A stretch of 64,000 nucleotides of DNA from Streptomyces sp. LaPpAH-108 (GTDB taxonomy: Bacteria > Actinomycetota > Actinomycetes > Streptomycetales > Streptomycetaceae), in assembly GCF_000373625.1 (NCBI RefSeq), contig NZ_KB891988.1:406052-470051 (forward strand). Direction: 5' to 3'. The position numbers and the translations under genes were made by a program. Below the pieces are notes generated by a model. It worked only from the letters and a program-made list of their open reading frames with translations, had not been told where the DNA came from and ran no database searches. Position 1 is the stretch's first letter, and every line of letters begins with the position of its first letter. Of the stretch, positions 35,988 to 44,643 are shown piece after piece.

Positions 35988-37439
35988 CTACCGGAACGCT
36001 CCCGGGTGGGTCTGCTCCCGTACCGACGTGTACTGCTGGCGCACCGCCTGGCCCACGGCCAGGTCGTCGCCCGGCTCCAGCACCTGCGCGGCGGCGCCCT
36101 GCCAGGCGGGCGGGGTGCGCGGGTCGAGCGTGCCCTGGGCCGCGCCGAGCGCCCACGCGGCCTGGCGGGCGGCGCCGATCGCGGCGTAGTCGGCGGGCTG
36201 CGGTACGACCACCTGGGCGCCGAACAGCGCGGGCGCCACCGCCTGCACGGCGGGCAGCTCGGCGGCCTGCCCCAGCAGGAAGATCCGCCGTACCTCCACG
36301 CCCCGGCCGCGCAGTACGTCCAGCGCGTCCGCGAGGCCGCAGAGCATGCCCTCGAAGGAGGCCCGTGCCAGGTGCTCCGGCTTCATGGACTCGCGCCGGA
36401 GCCCGGCCAGGGTGCCCGCGGTGTGGGGGAGGTTCGGGGTGCGCTCGCCCTCCAGGTACGGGAGCATCACCAGCCCGTGCGAGCCGGGCGTGGACTTCAT
36501 CGCCAGCTCGGACAGGCTCTCCAGGTCGGGCAGGCCGAGCAGTTCGGCGGTGCCGCGCAGGGCCCGTACGGCGTTCAGGGTGGTGACGACCGGCAGGTGC
36601 ATGCCGGTGGCGTCGGCCAGGGAGGTGATCATCCCGGACTGGTCCGCCAGCGCCCCCGGGTGCACGGCCATCACGGACCCGGACGCACCGAGCGAGACGA
36701 CGGCGTCGCCCAGGCCGATGCCGAGGCCGAAGGCGGCGGCCATGGTCTCGCCGGTCCCGGCGGAGATCAGCAGGCCCTCCGGGGTCGTCCCGGCCGCCTC
36801 GGCCGGACCCAGCACCTCCGGCAGCGCCACCTGGTGGCCGAGGGCCAGCTCGACCAGGTCGGGTCGGTAGCCGCCGGTCGCGGCGGACCAGTATCCGGTG
36901 CCCGAGGCGCCGCCCCGGTCGGTCGTACGGCGCACCGGGCGGCCCAGGAGCTGCCAGACCAGCCAGTCGTGCGCCTGGAGCAGCAGGGCGGTACGGCGGG
37001 CGTTCTCCGGCTCGCTCTTGGCCAGCCAGCGCAGCTTGGTCACCGGCTGGGCGGCCTGCGGGACGCATCCGACGGCCTGCGCCCACGCCTCCCGGCCGCC
37101 GAGCGCGTCCAGCAGGTCGGCCGCGGCCACCTGGGCGCGCTTGTCGGCGCCGGTCATCGCGGGGCGGACGGTGTTGCCCTGCGCGTCCAGCGGGATCACC
37201 GCGTTCTGCTGCGCCGAGACCCCGATGGCCTGCACGCCCTCCAGCAGCCCGCCCCCCGCGGCCTCGCCCAGCGACAGCAGCCACGCCTGCGGGTCCACGT
37301 CACTCGGCCGCCGCCCGCCCTCGGGCACCTCGATCGGATGCGGCGCGTACCCCTGACGGAGCACGGCACCCGTGTCCATGTCACAGACGACGATGCGAGT
37401 GAAAGCGGGTGAGCTGTCCAGCCCGGCGACTATCCCCAT
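35988..37439 (-). CDS. xylB: Xylulokinase-type FGGY carbohydrate kinase
   Basis: Encodes 483 residues. Two FGGY domains are visible: GIVAGLDSSPAFTRIVVCD at the start, GVSAQQNAVIPLD, GGASGTGYWSA, GTGETMAAAFGLG, VVSLGASGSVMAV and LLGQAAELPAVQAVAP near the end. It phosphorylates xylulose or a related pentulose in the cytosol. ATG 37439 is chosen because family members begin GIVAGLD; the ribosome binding site is weak (GGGG). Its upstream region is the G+C-rich gap that holds the tandem array. Confidence 0.88.
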   Translation of the reverse strand: MGIVAGLDSSPAFTRIVVCDMDTGAVLRQGYAPHPIEVPEGGRRPSDVDPQAWLLSLGEAAGGGLLEGVQAIGVSAQQNAVIPLDAQGNTVRPAMTGADKRAQVAAADLLDALGGREAWAQAVGCVPQAAQPVTKLRWLAKSEPENARRTALLLQAHDWLVWQLLGRPVRRTTDRGGASGTGYWSAATGGYRPDLVELALGHQVALPEVLGPAEAAGTTPEGLLISAGTGETMAAAFGLGIGLGDAVVSLGASGSVMAVHPGALADQSGMITSLADATGMHLPVVTTLNAVRALRGTAELLGLPDLESLSELAMKSTPGSHGLVMLPYLEGERTPNLPHTAGTLAGLRRESMKPEHLARASFEGMLCGLADALDVLRGRGVEVRRIFLLGQAAELPAVQAVAPALFGAQVVVPQPADYAAIGAARQAAWALGAAQGTLDPRTPPAWQGAAAQVLEPGDDLAVGQAVRQQYTSVREQTHPGAFR

Positions 37440-37828
37440 GCCCCGAATTCTGCCGTAGCGCGGCGCTTGCTTGGGCCAGGGCGGGGGAGTACGGGGCGGA
37501 CGGGGGTGGGGCGAGGGGTGGCCTGGGGCGGGTGTGGGGTGCGGTGAGGTGGGTCGGGAGGTGCGGCGGGGGGTGTCTGGAGCGGGGCGTGGGGCGGGAG
37601 TTGGGCGGATGTGCTGGGGGCGCGGTGCTCGTGGTGGGGGCGGGATGCGAGCGGGGCCGGGGTGAGGTCGGGGGCGTCCGAGGTCTCGGGCAAGGGGGCG
37701 GGGCGGACTGGATCGGCGCGGCCGGAGCGCGAGCCCGGGTCGGCCTCCGGGCCGCCGTCCGGAGACGAGGTGGCGGGCCCTCCGGGGGCTGGGGCGCTCG
37801 GGCTGGGGTGTCGGTCCGAGGGATGTGG

Positions 37829-38895
37829 GGCAGTGGGCCGGGGTGCGGAGTCGTTCGGGGGCGGGGCGCGAGCCCGGGGCCTGCCGCACTCGAGCCGGGC
37901 GTCAGCCCATGGGCTGGGCGAGTCGGCGTCGGGCAGGGGGGCCGGAGTGAGGTGCGAGTCCGGGGGCCCGCTGCGCTCAAGCCGGGTGTCAGCCCAGGGG
38001 CCGGGCGAGTCGGCGCCGGGCAGCGGGCCCGGGGTGCGGAGCGGTTCGGGGTGAGGCGCGAGCCCGGGGGCTCGCTGTGCTCAAGCCAGGTGTCAGCTCA
38101 GGGGCTGGGCAAGTCGGCGTCGGGCAGGGGGCCCGGGTGTGGAGTCGTTCGAGGGTGGGGCGTGAGTTCGAGGCCTGCCGCACTCGGGCCGGGCGTCAGC
38201 CCAGGGGCTGGGCGAGTCGGTGCCGGGCAGGGGCCGGGGTGCGGAGCGGTTCGGGGTGAGGTGCGAGCCTCGGGGCCCGCTGTGCTTGAGCCGGGCGTCA
38301 GCCCTGGAGCCGGGCAAGTTGGCAAGCCAGGTGTCAGCCCAAGGCTGGGCGAGTCGGTGTCGGGCAGTGGGCCGGGGTCCGGAGCCGATCGAGGGTGGGG
38401 CGTGAGCCCCGGGCTCGCTGTGCTCAAGCCAGGTGTCAGCCCAGGGGCTGGGCAAGTCGGCGCCGGGCAGCGGGCCCGGGGTGCGGAGCCGATCGGGGGT
38501 GAGGTGTGAGCCCAGGGGGCCGCTGTGCTCAACCCGGGCCTCAGCCCTAGGGCCGGGCGGCCCGGAGTCGATGCCGGGCAGCAGGCCCGGGGACGGAGTC
38601 GATCGGTGCGAGCCCGGGGGCCTGCTGTGCTCAAGCCAGCAGTCAGCCCAAGGCTGGGCGAGTCGGTGTCGGGCGGGCGGCCGGGGTGCGGAGCCGTTCG
38701 GGGGTGAGGTGCGCGCCCGGGGTGTCCGCCGGACTCGAGCCGGGTGTCAGCCCAAGGGCTGGGCGAGTCGACGCCGAGCAGTGGGCCGGGGTGTGGAGCC
38801 GTTCAAGGTGGGGCGCGAGCCCGGGGGTCCGCCGCGCTCGAGCCGGGCGTCAGCCCATGGGGGCGCGCACGTCGGTGTCGGGTGCCCGGGCTCTG
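37829..38895. repeat. Tandem array of about ten 102-105-bp degenerate repeats
   Basis: The anchor GTCAGCC(C/T) recurs at 37901, 37988, 38092, 38195, 38297, 38333, 38435, 38540 (as CTCAG), 38642, 38746 and 38849. Spacings are 87, 104, 103, 102, 36, 102, 105, 102, 104 and 103; the 36 is an internally deleted unit. Each unit carries CAGCCCAGGGGCTGGGC (a small hairpin), GAGTCGGCGCCGGGCAG, GGGGTGCGGAGC, a GAGCCCGGGGGC block and GTGCTCAAGCC. Units differ by about 10-20 percent. Because the period is not a multiple of three, a repeated protein is excluded. It fills most of the gap between the small membrane protein and xylB (both minus strand). Bases 37440-37828 are G-rich without clear repeats. Confidence 0.9.
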
Positions 38896-38918
38896 TTCCC
38901 GGGCGGGGCGCCGCATGA

Positions 38919-38934
38919 GGGGGCCCGGGCCCCC
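38919..38934. terminator. G+C palindrome beyond the small membrane protein gene
   Basis: GGGGGCCCGGGCCCCC is a perfect 16-base palindrome, followed by a second GGGGGCCCGGGC run. It lies 44 bases beyond the stop of the minus-strand gene at 38978, the position of a terminator. Confidence 0.4.
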
Positions 38935-38977
38935 TCCGCTGGGGGCCCGGGCTCCGGGGCGGTCAGGGGGTGTCCGC

Positions 38978-39292
38978 TCAGGCTCCCGGCTCAGGGCCGG
39001 TGCCCCAGTCGTCTTCCGTCCGGGTGTGGCCGTTGCGTTCGCGGAGGGAGCGGACGCGTTGGGCGACCGGTTCGGGGACGTGTTCGCCGACCTTCTCGCC
39101 GACGGTGTGCAGCGCCTTGCCGGCGTAGACGCGGCCCTGGTGGGCGGCGGTCTCGGCGGTGTTGCGCACGGCCGGGTTCTGCGCGATCCCGCGAGCGGCC
39201 TTCTTCATCTGCTCGTACCGCTCGTGCCCGGACCGCGTGCCGAGCACGTAGCCGACGGCCAGTCCGGCGACGAACGTGAGCCGATAGCGCAT
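38978..39292 (-). CDS. Small YtxH-like membrane protein
   Basis: Encodes 104 residues from ATG 39292, with AAAGGG 8 nt upstream (a GTG at 39301 is possible). The N-terminal YRLTFVAGLAVGYVLGTRSGHERYEQM is a short transmembrane segment with the glycine pattern and YVLGTRxG motif of YtxH-type proteins. An amphipathic helical region and a charged tail (RSLRERNGHTRTEDDW) follow. The function of the family is not known; stress-related membrane roles are suggested elsewhere. Confidence 0.75.
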   Translation of the reverse strand: MRYRLTFVAGLAVGYVLGTRSGHERYEQMKKAARGIAQNPAVRNTAETAAHQGRVYAGKALHTVGEKVGEHVPEPVAQRVRSLRERNGHTRTEDDWGTGPEPGA

Positions 39293-39462
39293 GGCGGCCA
39301 CCCTTTCCTTCCGTAGTCCCTGCCCAGATTCATCGTGCTGTGTGGGGGCCGAGGGGTACCGATTGGCGGAGCACCCCCCTGCTTGCGCTAATGTATGTGT
39401 CGCAGCGAGCGCCCGCCCCCTGGCGAATACCCAGGTAGGTGCGTTCGATGCAGACGAAGCGA

Positions 39463-39535
39463 TCCCCTGTAGCTCAATTGGCAGAGCAGCCGGCTGTTAA
39501 CCGGCAGGTTACTGGTTCGAGTCCAGTCGGGGGAG
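39463..39535 (+). tRNA. tRNA-Asn (GTT)
   Basis: A complete 73-base cloverleaf: acceptor TCCCCTG/CGGGGGA, D-arm GCTC-AATTGGCA-GAGC, anticodon arm GCCGG-CTGTTAA-CCGGC with anticodon GTT, T-arm ACTGG-TTCGAGT-CCAGT. Discriminator G; CCA is not encoded. A second identical copy follows with a start 79 bases downstream. Confidence 0.97.
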
Positions 39536-39541
39536 CTTCGA

Positions 39542-39614
39542 TCCCCTGTAGCTCAATTGGCAGAGCAGCCGGCTGTTAACCGGCAGGTTACTGGTTCGAG
39601 TCCAGTCGGGGGAG
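39542..39614 (+). tRNA. tRNA-Asn (GTT), second copy
   Basis: Identical to the preceding tRNA-Asn over all 73 bases and also in the flanking GAT before it. The 79-base repeat indicates a recent tandem duplication or homogenisation. A classic terminator follows, so the two are likely one transcript. Confidence 0.97.
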
Positions 39615-39625
39615 CGCGTTGAACG

Positions 39626-39649
39626 AGGACCCCCTTCGGGGTCCTTTTT
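39626..39649 (+). terminator. Terminator after the tRNA-Asn pair
   Basis: AGGACCCC-CTTC-GGGGTCCT hairpin followed by TTTTC, a complete rho-independent terminator with a CTTC tetraloop and T-run. Confidence 0.9.
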
Positions 39650-39792
39650 CATGTCCGTGGGAACCGCTCTGGCCTGGGCGAAGTCCTCACGGTCAGGAAG
39701 CAGCGCGGAAGCCGACCATCCGAAGCAGGAGATCGTATGAGCGGCTATGCTGCGGCAGACGGCGCGCACACATGTACGCGACACGCCGCGAC

Positions 39793-39866
39793 GGGGCAGT
39801 AGCTCAGCCGGTTAGAGCAGCGGACTCATAATCCGTCGGCCGTGGGTTCGAGTCCCACCTGCCCCA
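39793..39866 (+). tRNA. tRNA with CAT anticodon (tRNA-Ile2 or elongator tRNA-Met)
   Basis: A 74-base cloverleaf: acceptor GGGGCAG/CTGCCCC, D-arm GCTC-AGCCGGTTA-GAGC, anticodon arm GCGGA-CTCATAA-TCCGT and T-arm GTGGG-TTCGAGT-CCCAC. The anticodon is CAT; an initiator is excluded because the anticodon stem lacks the three G-C pairs and the first pair is G-C. The choice between the lysidine-modified isoleucine tRNA and elongator methionine tRNA cannot be settled by eye; I favour Ile2. Confidence 0.9.
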
Positions 39867-39911
39867 CAACGAGGCCGCGCAGCAGGAACGTTCTCACCTG
39901 CGGCACGGCGC

Positions 39912-39937
39912 GGCCCCTCCCTCGTGAGGGGCCTTTC
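39912..39937 (+). terminator. Terminator after the CAT-anticodon tRNA
   Basis: GGCCCCTC and GAGGGGCC are perfect inverted arms around a short loop, followed by TTTCT. It also lies just past the end of the converging LuxR-type gene and may serve both. Confidence 0.8.
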
Positions 39938-39983
39938 TCGTCTTCGGGGACCGCCGGTCGGCCCCAGGCGTCGCGGGACGTGC

Positions 39984-41006
39984 CTACGCGGCGGTCGACT
40001 CGTCGCCCTGGTCCTGAGCCCCCAGCAGATAGCCCGCCTGGAAGCGGGTGCGGGCGTCCAGTGACTCCATCAGGTCGGAGATCCGGCGTTGGCAGGTGCG
40101 CGCGGAGATCCCCAGGGTCCGCGCGATGACCTTGTCCTCGGCCCCGTTGACGAGCATCCGGACGATCGCGGCGTCGATCGCGGCGGAGGCCGCCCGACCG
40201 GCCCGCGGATCGTAGTGTCCGTCGAAGGGCTCGGCGGCGGACCACAGCCCCTCGAAGCCGCTGCGGAAGCCGGACACGACCGCCGGGTCTCTGAGCACCG
40301 CGACCCCCGTCCCGTGCTCCAGCGGGACGACACCGGTGCGCCCGTCGACGATCACCAGCCACGCGACGCCCGCAGTGGTCGTACGCGCCTGGCCGGTACG
40401 GGCGACGAGCCGCCCGGCGTACTCCCGCAGCGCCGGATCGAACCGGGCCGCGTGCGGCAGCAGCAGCCGGACCCGCAACCCGGCGTCGGCCCGCGACCGG
40501 GCGTCCAGGCCGGTCAGGACGGCGTCGCCCAGCGCGTCCTCGGGCGAGCGGGCGAACAGCACCTCGCGGTCGGCGTCGGCGAGCAGCCCGGCCACCACCC
40601 CGTGCGCGACCTCCGCGTCCTCGATCCGCTGCACCGGACCGGGGTCGGGCTCCTGGGCCGACTGCGCCCGGTACAGCGGCATCAGACTGTGCATCCGCTG
40701 CCGCAGCTGCTCCAACTGGTGCTGCCGGGAACGAAGTTCCTCGTCGTGCACGGCGAGCAGCTGGAGCGAGGCGGTCAGCGGGTTCACGGCGACGTACGCG
40801 TGGCCGCAGCCGTGCGCCAGGTGCAGCAGGCGCAGTTCCACCAGGTCCCCGATCGCCGCAGCGGCCTCGTCCTCGGTGATCCCGAGCGTCGTGGCGCAGC
40901 GCGGGGCGTCCACGTACGCGTCGCGCAGGGCGAGTTCGTAGATCTGGTTGGCGACGGTGCCGGATCGCGGCACCTCAGGCAGTTCCGTTATGTCCGCTCT
41001 GGACAC
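39984..41006 (-). CDS. LuxR-type regulator with TrmB-like N-terminus
   Basis: Encodes 340 residues. A winged-helix-like N-terminus (VANQIYELALRDAYVDAP, residues 18-70) is followed by a coiled-coil-like stretch (EELRSRQHQLEQLRQRM), a central sensor-like domain and a C-terminal LuxR helix-turn-helix (DKVIARTLGISARTCQRRISDLM, about residue 295). This layout is common in Streptomyces. GTG 41006 has GGGAGGG upstream. It is divergent from the EamA exporter gene and is a candidate regulator for it. Confidence 0.85.
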   Translation of the reverse strand: MSRADITELPEVPRSGTVANQIYELALRDAYVDAPRCATTLGITEDEAAAAIGDLVELRLLHLAHGCGHAYVAVNPLTASLQLLAVHDEELRSRQHQLEQLRQRMHSLMPLYRAQSAQEPDPGPVQRIEDAEVAHGVVAGLLADADREVLFARSPEDALGDAVLTGLDARSRADAGLRVRLLLPHAARFDPALREYAGRLVARTGQARTTTAGVAWLVIVDGRTGVVPLEHGTGVAVLRDPAVVSGFRSGFEGLWSAAEPFDGHYDPRAGRAASAAIDAAIVRMLVNGAEDKVIARTLGISARTCQRRISDLMESLDARTRFQAGYLLGAQDQGDESTAA

Positions 41007-41152
41007 GGTTTTCCCTCCCTCGGCTTTACGCCATACCGAGATCGGAAACTATACGAGGGCGCCCACGTCAACCACCGTTCCGTTCTGTGAATCCCGTGAC
41101 CGCACGGAAGCGCCACGCGCTGCGGGCGGGCGCCCCGTACAGGAGGAATTCC

Positions 41153-42109
41153 TTGTCCGCTGATTCGACCGTCGGCGCGAAGACGACCGCCGCCGCTCTG
41201 CTCACCATGGTGCTGTGGGCCTCGGCCTTCGTCGGCATCCGGTACGCGGGCGAGGACATCCGCCCCGGCGCCCTCGCCCTGGGCCGGCTGTTCGTCGGCT
41301 CCGTCGCCCTGCTGATCCTGCTGGCGGTCCGCCGCGAGGGCCTGCCGCCGCGTGCGGCCTGGCCGGGCATCGCCGGGGCCGGTGTCTTCTGGTTCGGCCT
41401 CTATATGGTCGCGCTGAACGGGGGCGAGCGGCACACCGACGCGGGCACGGCCGCCCTCGTCGTCGGGACCGGGCCGCTGCTGGTGGCGCTCCTCGCCGGT
41501 ACCGTCCTCAAGGAGGGCTTCCCCCGCCCGCTGCTCATCGGCCTGGGCATCGCCTTCGCCGGGACCGCGCTCGCCGGACTCTCCGGCAGCGGCGGCTCCT
41601 CCGCCCTGTGGGGCGTGCTCCTCTGCCTCGCCGCGGCGGCGGGGCACGCGGTCGGCGTGATCTTCCAGAAGCCCGCCCTCGGCCACGCCTCGCCGCTCCA
41701 GGTCACCGCGTTCGGCTGCGCCGTCGGCGCCGTCGCCTGTCTGCCCTTCACAGGGCAGCTCGTCGACGACCTCGCGGACGCCCCGGCCACCGCCGTCGGC
41801 GCCGTCGTCTATCTCGGCCTGCTGCCCACCGCCCTCGCCTTTCTGACCTGGGCCTACGCCCTGTCCCGGATGTCCGCGGGCCGCCTGGGCGCGACCACGT
41901 ACGTGGTACCCGCGCTCACCGTCGTCCTCGCGTGGCCCGTCCTCGGCGAGCTGCCCTCCCCGCTCGCGATCGCCGGTGGCGCGCTGTGCCTGCTGGGCGT
42001 CGGCATCGCCCGCCGCCGCGCAACCCCGGCCCCGGCCGTTCCGTCCGCGCGAACTCCCGCCCCCGAGCCCGCGCCGGGGGTCACCGGCAGCACGGGAAAC
42101 CCCCGTTGA
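41153..42109 (+). CDS. EamA/DMT-family transporter
   Basis: Encodes 318 residues from TTG 41153, with a perfect AGGAGG 6 nt upstream, which decides this rare start over the ATG at 41087. Ten hydrophobic segments in two five-helix EamA repeats (TMVLWASAFVGIRY; GVLLCLAAAAGHAVGVIFQKP) mark it as a drug/metabolite exporter. The C-terminal tail is Pro/Ala-rich. It precedes a methyltransferase gene by 16 bases, so the two are probably co-transcribed. Confidence 0.9.
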   Translation: MSADSTVGAKTTAAALLTMVLWASAFVGIRYAGEDIRPGALALGRLFVGSVALLILLAVRREGLPPRAAWPGIAGAGVFWFGLYMVALNGGERHTDAGTAALVVGTGPLLVALLAGTVLKEGFPRPLLIGLGIAFAGTALAGLSGSGGSSALWGVLLCLAAAAGHAVGVIFQKPALGHASPLQVTAFGCAVGAVACLPFTGQLVDDLADAPATAVGAVVYLGLLPTALAFLTWAYALSRMSAGRLGATTYVVPALTVVLAWPVLGELPSPLAIAGGALCLLGVGIARRRATPAPAVPSARTPAPEPAPGVTGSTGNPR

Positions 42110-42125
42110 TGTTGAATACAGGCCC

Positions 42126-42998
42126 ATGAGCGAGAACGAGCGCGCGGCCAGCCGGACGGCGGTGCTGGTCTGCCAGGGCCGGGCGGCGGCGGACGGCCGG
42201 TTCGCCACGGACCGCTTCGCCGATCCGGTGGCGGTACGGCTGCTGCGCGCGGCGGAGCGGGAGCCCGTGGACGAGGTGCGCGCGGGGACGCCGCCGCAGG
42301 GCTGGCACGCCCGCACGGCGTACGAGAGCGTACGGGCCTGCGCCGAGGTGGTCGTCCCGCGCACCGTCGCGATCGACGACGCCCTGCGCGCCCGGGTCTC
42401 CGGCCAGCTGGTGATCCTCGGCGCCGGACTCGACACCCGCGCCTGGCGCCTGTCCGAGCTGGCGGACACCGACGTCTGGGAGGTCGACCACCCCGCCTCC
42501 CAGCAGGACAAACGCGCCCGGCTGGCCGAGGCGGCCCCGGAGGCCACCGCCCGCTCCGTACGCTTCACCCCGGTCGACTTCGCCACCGACGACCTCGGCG
42601 CCGCGCTGGACGCCACCGGTCACGACCCCGCCCGGCCGACCGTCTGGCTCTGGGAAGGCGTCGTCCCCTACCTGACCCGCGACCAGGTCCGCGCCACCCT
42701 GTCCGCCCTCACCGCCCGAACGGCCCCCGGCAGCACCCTCGTCCTCAACTACCAGTCCCCGTCGGCCAAAGCGGCGGCGGGCCGCCTCCTGACCCGCGTC
42801 CTCGGCAACGCCGTCACAGCGGGCGAACCCTGGCGCTCCCTCTGGAAGCCCCACGACATGGCCTCCCTGCTCACCGAATACGGCCTCCACATGACCTCGG
42901 ACGACTCCCTCCTCACCCTCGCGGTGAGCCTCTACGGCCCGACCGGGGGCCGTACGTCCCTGCGGTCGGGGCGGGTGGCGGTGGCGGAGCGCCGCTGA
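42126..42998 (+). CDS. SAM-dependent methyltransferase (leucine carboxyl methyltransferase-like)
   Basis: Encodes 290 residues. The RTAVLVCQGRAAAD start, LVILGAGLDTRAWRL motif I, VWEVDHPASQQDKRARL and PTVWLWEGVVPYLT are the hallmarks of the TIGR00027/leucine carboxyl methyltransferase family, common in actinobacteria. Its substrate is unknown. It probably belongs to the EamA transcript. Confidence 0.85.
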   Translation: MSENERAASRTAVLVCQGRAAADGRFATDRFADPVAVRLLRAAEREPVDEVRAGTPPQGWHARTAYESVRACAEVVVPRTVAIDDALRARVSGQLVILGAGLDTRAWRLSELADTDVWEVDHPASQQDKRARLAEAAPEATARSVRFTPVDFATDDLGAALDATGHDPARPTVWLWEGVVPYLTRDQVRATLSALTARTAPGSTLVLNYQSPSAKAAAGRLLTRVLGNAVTAGEPWRSLWKPHDMASLLTEYGLHMTSDDSLLTLAVSLYGPTGGRTSLRSGRVAVAERR

Positions 42999-43005
42999 GG
43001 GCTCG

Positions 43006-43425
43006 TCAGGCGGCGCAGCATCCGCCCGCCGGGGCGGCGGCGCTCTTGTCCCGCGTGTCCGCGTCCGCCTTCACGACGTACACCTCCCACGGCTCCTTGC
43101 CGGGTCCGTGGACCCAGACCTTGTCCTGGAGGGCGTAGCAGCAGGAGGTGCCGGTCTCCTCCAGGGTGGTGAGGCCGGAGTCCTGGAGGCGGCGGGTGGC
43201 GGCGGCGACCTCCTCGGTGCTGGAGACCTCGACGCCGAGGTGGTCCAGGCGGGTGTCCTCGCCCGGCTCGCCCTCGATGAGGACGAGCTTGAGCGGGGGC
43301 TCGGTGACGGCGAAGTTCGCGTAGCCGGGACGGCGCTTGGCCGGTCCGGTGCCGAAGAGGCGTGTGTAGAAGGCGACGGAGCCTTCGAGGTCGGCGACGC
43401 GCAGAGCGAGCTGAACACGGGACAT
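43006..43425 (-). CDS. ArsI/CadI family heavy-metal-inducible VOC protein
   Basis: Encodes 139 residues from ATG 43425. SRVQLALRVADLEGSVAFYTRLFG opens a VOC fold of the CadI/ArsI type. A SCCY motif and the C-terminal CC supply thiols, and His in DHLGVEVS and Glu in PWEVYV are metal ligands. ArsI breaks the carbon-arsenic bond of trivalent organoarsenicals; CadI is cadmium-inducible. It diverges from arsR across an operator of 87 bases and is thus an arsenic-locus gene. Confidence 0.85.
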   Translation of the reverse strand: MSRVQLALRVADLEGSVAFYTRLFGTGPAKRRPGYANFAVTEPPLKLVLIEGEPGEDTRLDHLGVEVSSTEEVAAATRRLQDSGLTTLEETGTSCCYALQDKVWVHGPGKEPWEVYVVKADADTRDKSAAAPAGGCCAA

Positions 43426-43452
43426 GACGGTCTCCCTGTCCGAGGTCTTGTT

Positions 43453-43466
43453 TCGACAGATGTCGA
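43453..43466. promoter_or_regulatory. ArsR operator between cadI and arsR
   Basis: TCGACA-GA-TGTCGA is a perfect palindrome in the 87-base intergenic region. A half-related ATGTCGAAA lies just over the arsR start (43510). ArsR would repress both divergent transcripts and release on arsenite or a similar metal. Confidence 0.6.
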
Positions 43467-43512
43467 TATGGCGAGCTTGCCTCGCTGATTCGATGGGTGT
43501 CAACATAGACGC

Positions 43513-43881
43513 ATGTCGAAATCAGAGTTCACCGTGCTGGGGCAGGACGACACCGGGGTGTGCTGTTCGCCGCTGGTGCGGGAACCGCTGGGCGAGGAAG
43601 CCGCCGTCGACCTGGCGCGGATGTTCAAGGCGCTGTCGGACCCGGTGCGGCTGCGGCTGCTGTCGCTGATCGCCTCGCACGAGGGCGGCGAGGCGTGTGT
43701 CTGCGATCTGACCGGGCCGTTCGAGGTGTCGCAGCCGACGATCTCCCACCATCTGAAGGTGCTCCGCGAGGCGGGCCTCGTCGGCTCGGAGCGGCGCGGT
43801 ACCTGGGTCTACTACTGGGTGCGGCCCGCCGCCCTGGCCCGGCTCTCCTCCCTGCTCCAGGCGCCGGGGGGCTCGCGGTGA
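43513..43881 (+). CDS. arsR: ArsR/SmtB family metal-responsive repressor
   Basis: Encodes 122 residues. A winged helix (ALSDPVRLRLLSLIASHEGG; DLTGPFEVSQPTISHHLKVLREAGLV) carries the metal-binding pattern ACVCD at residues 57-61 (CxC in the alpha-3 region), plus a CC pair at residues 17-18. The aquaporin start overlaps its stop (GTGA), so arsR and the channel are coupled. Confidence 0.92.
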   Translation: MSKSEFTVLGQDDTGVCCSPLVREPLGEEAAVDLARMFKALSDPVRLRLLSLIASHEGGEACVCDLTGPFEVSQPTISHHLKVLREAGLVGSERRGTWVYYWVRPAALARLSSLLQAPGGSR

Positions 43882-44624
43882 CGGACGCGGTGCCGCTCGC
43901 CCGCCGCGCCGCCGCGGAGTTCACCGGGACGGGGGCGCTCGTCGCGGTCGTGGTCGGCTCCGGCATCCAGGCGACCGCGCTGTCCCGGGACGTCGGCGTG
44001 CAGCTCCTGGCCAACTCCCTGGCGACCGTGTTCGGGCTCGGCGTCCTGATCGCCCTGCTCGGGCCCGTCTCCGGCGCCCACTTCAACCCGGCGGTCACCC
44101 TGGCGGACTGGTGGACCGGGCGCCGGGGCACGTCCTCGGGGCCGCGGCAGGTGGCCGTCTACGTCACGGCTCAGCTCGCGGGGGCGATCGCCGGTGCGGT
44201 GCTGGCCAACGCGATGTTCGGTGAGCGGCTGGTGCGCTGGTCCGGGCACGCGCGCTGGGGCGGGCACCTGTGGCTGAGCGAGGCCGTCGCCACGGCCGGG
44301 CTCGTCCTGCTGGTCCTCGGCCTCACCCGCACCGGGCGCGCGCACATCGCGCCGGTCGCGGTCGCCTCGTACATCGGCGCGGCGTACTGGTTCACGTCCT
44401 CCACCAGCTTCGCCAACCCCGCCGTCACGGTCGGCCGGGCCTTCACCGACTCCTTCGCGGGCATCGCGCCCGCCTCCGTACTGCCGTTCATCGCCGCCCA
44501 GTCGGCCGGTGCGGCGGTCGGAGTCGGGCTGGCCGCCGCGCTGTTCGGACGCCCGGCGCCCGCCACCCGGGCCGCCGTCCCGTCGCCCACCACCGCACAC
44601 GACTCCGCCGTCGCCCGCCCCTGA
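43878..44624 (+). CDS. MIP-family aquaporin of the arsenic operon
   Basis: Encodes 248 residues with six membrane segments and two NPA motifs (HFNPAVTLADWW and FANPAVTVGRAF). Members placed in ars operons, such as AqpS of Sinorhizobium, let arsenite or methylarsenite leave the cell. In this locus there is no ArsB or Acr3 pump, so it is the likely exit route. GTG 43878 overlaps the arsR stop. Confidence 0.9.
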   Translation: MTDAVPLARRAAAEFTGTGALVAVVVGSGIQATALSRDVGVQLLANSLATVFGLGVLIALLGPVSGAHFNPAVTLADWWTGRRGTSSGPRQVAVYVTAQLAGAIAGAVLANAMFGERLVRWSGHARWGGHLWLSEAVATAGLVLLVLGLTRTGRAHIAPVAVASYIGAAYWFTSSTSFANPAVTVGRAFTDSFAGIAPASVLPFIAAQSAGAAVGVGLAAALFGRPAPATRAAVPSPTTAHDSAVARP

Positions 44625-44643
44625 CCCCCGCGAAGGAACCCCC

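Noticed and set aside
37829..38895. CRISPR array or repeated protein in the tandem array
   Set aside because: Units are contiguous, lack unique spacers and have a period of 102-105 bases, which shifts reading frame at each unit.
39509..39784. Minus-strand frame ending RLDSNQ over the tRNA-Asn genes
   Set aside because: This is the well-known spurious translation of antisense tRNA sequence; the tRNAs explain it.
39463..39866. tRNA genes as an integration site
   Set aside because: No integrase or displaced tRNA 3' fragment was found nearby; the genes are followed by normal terminators.
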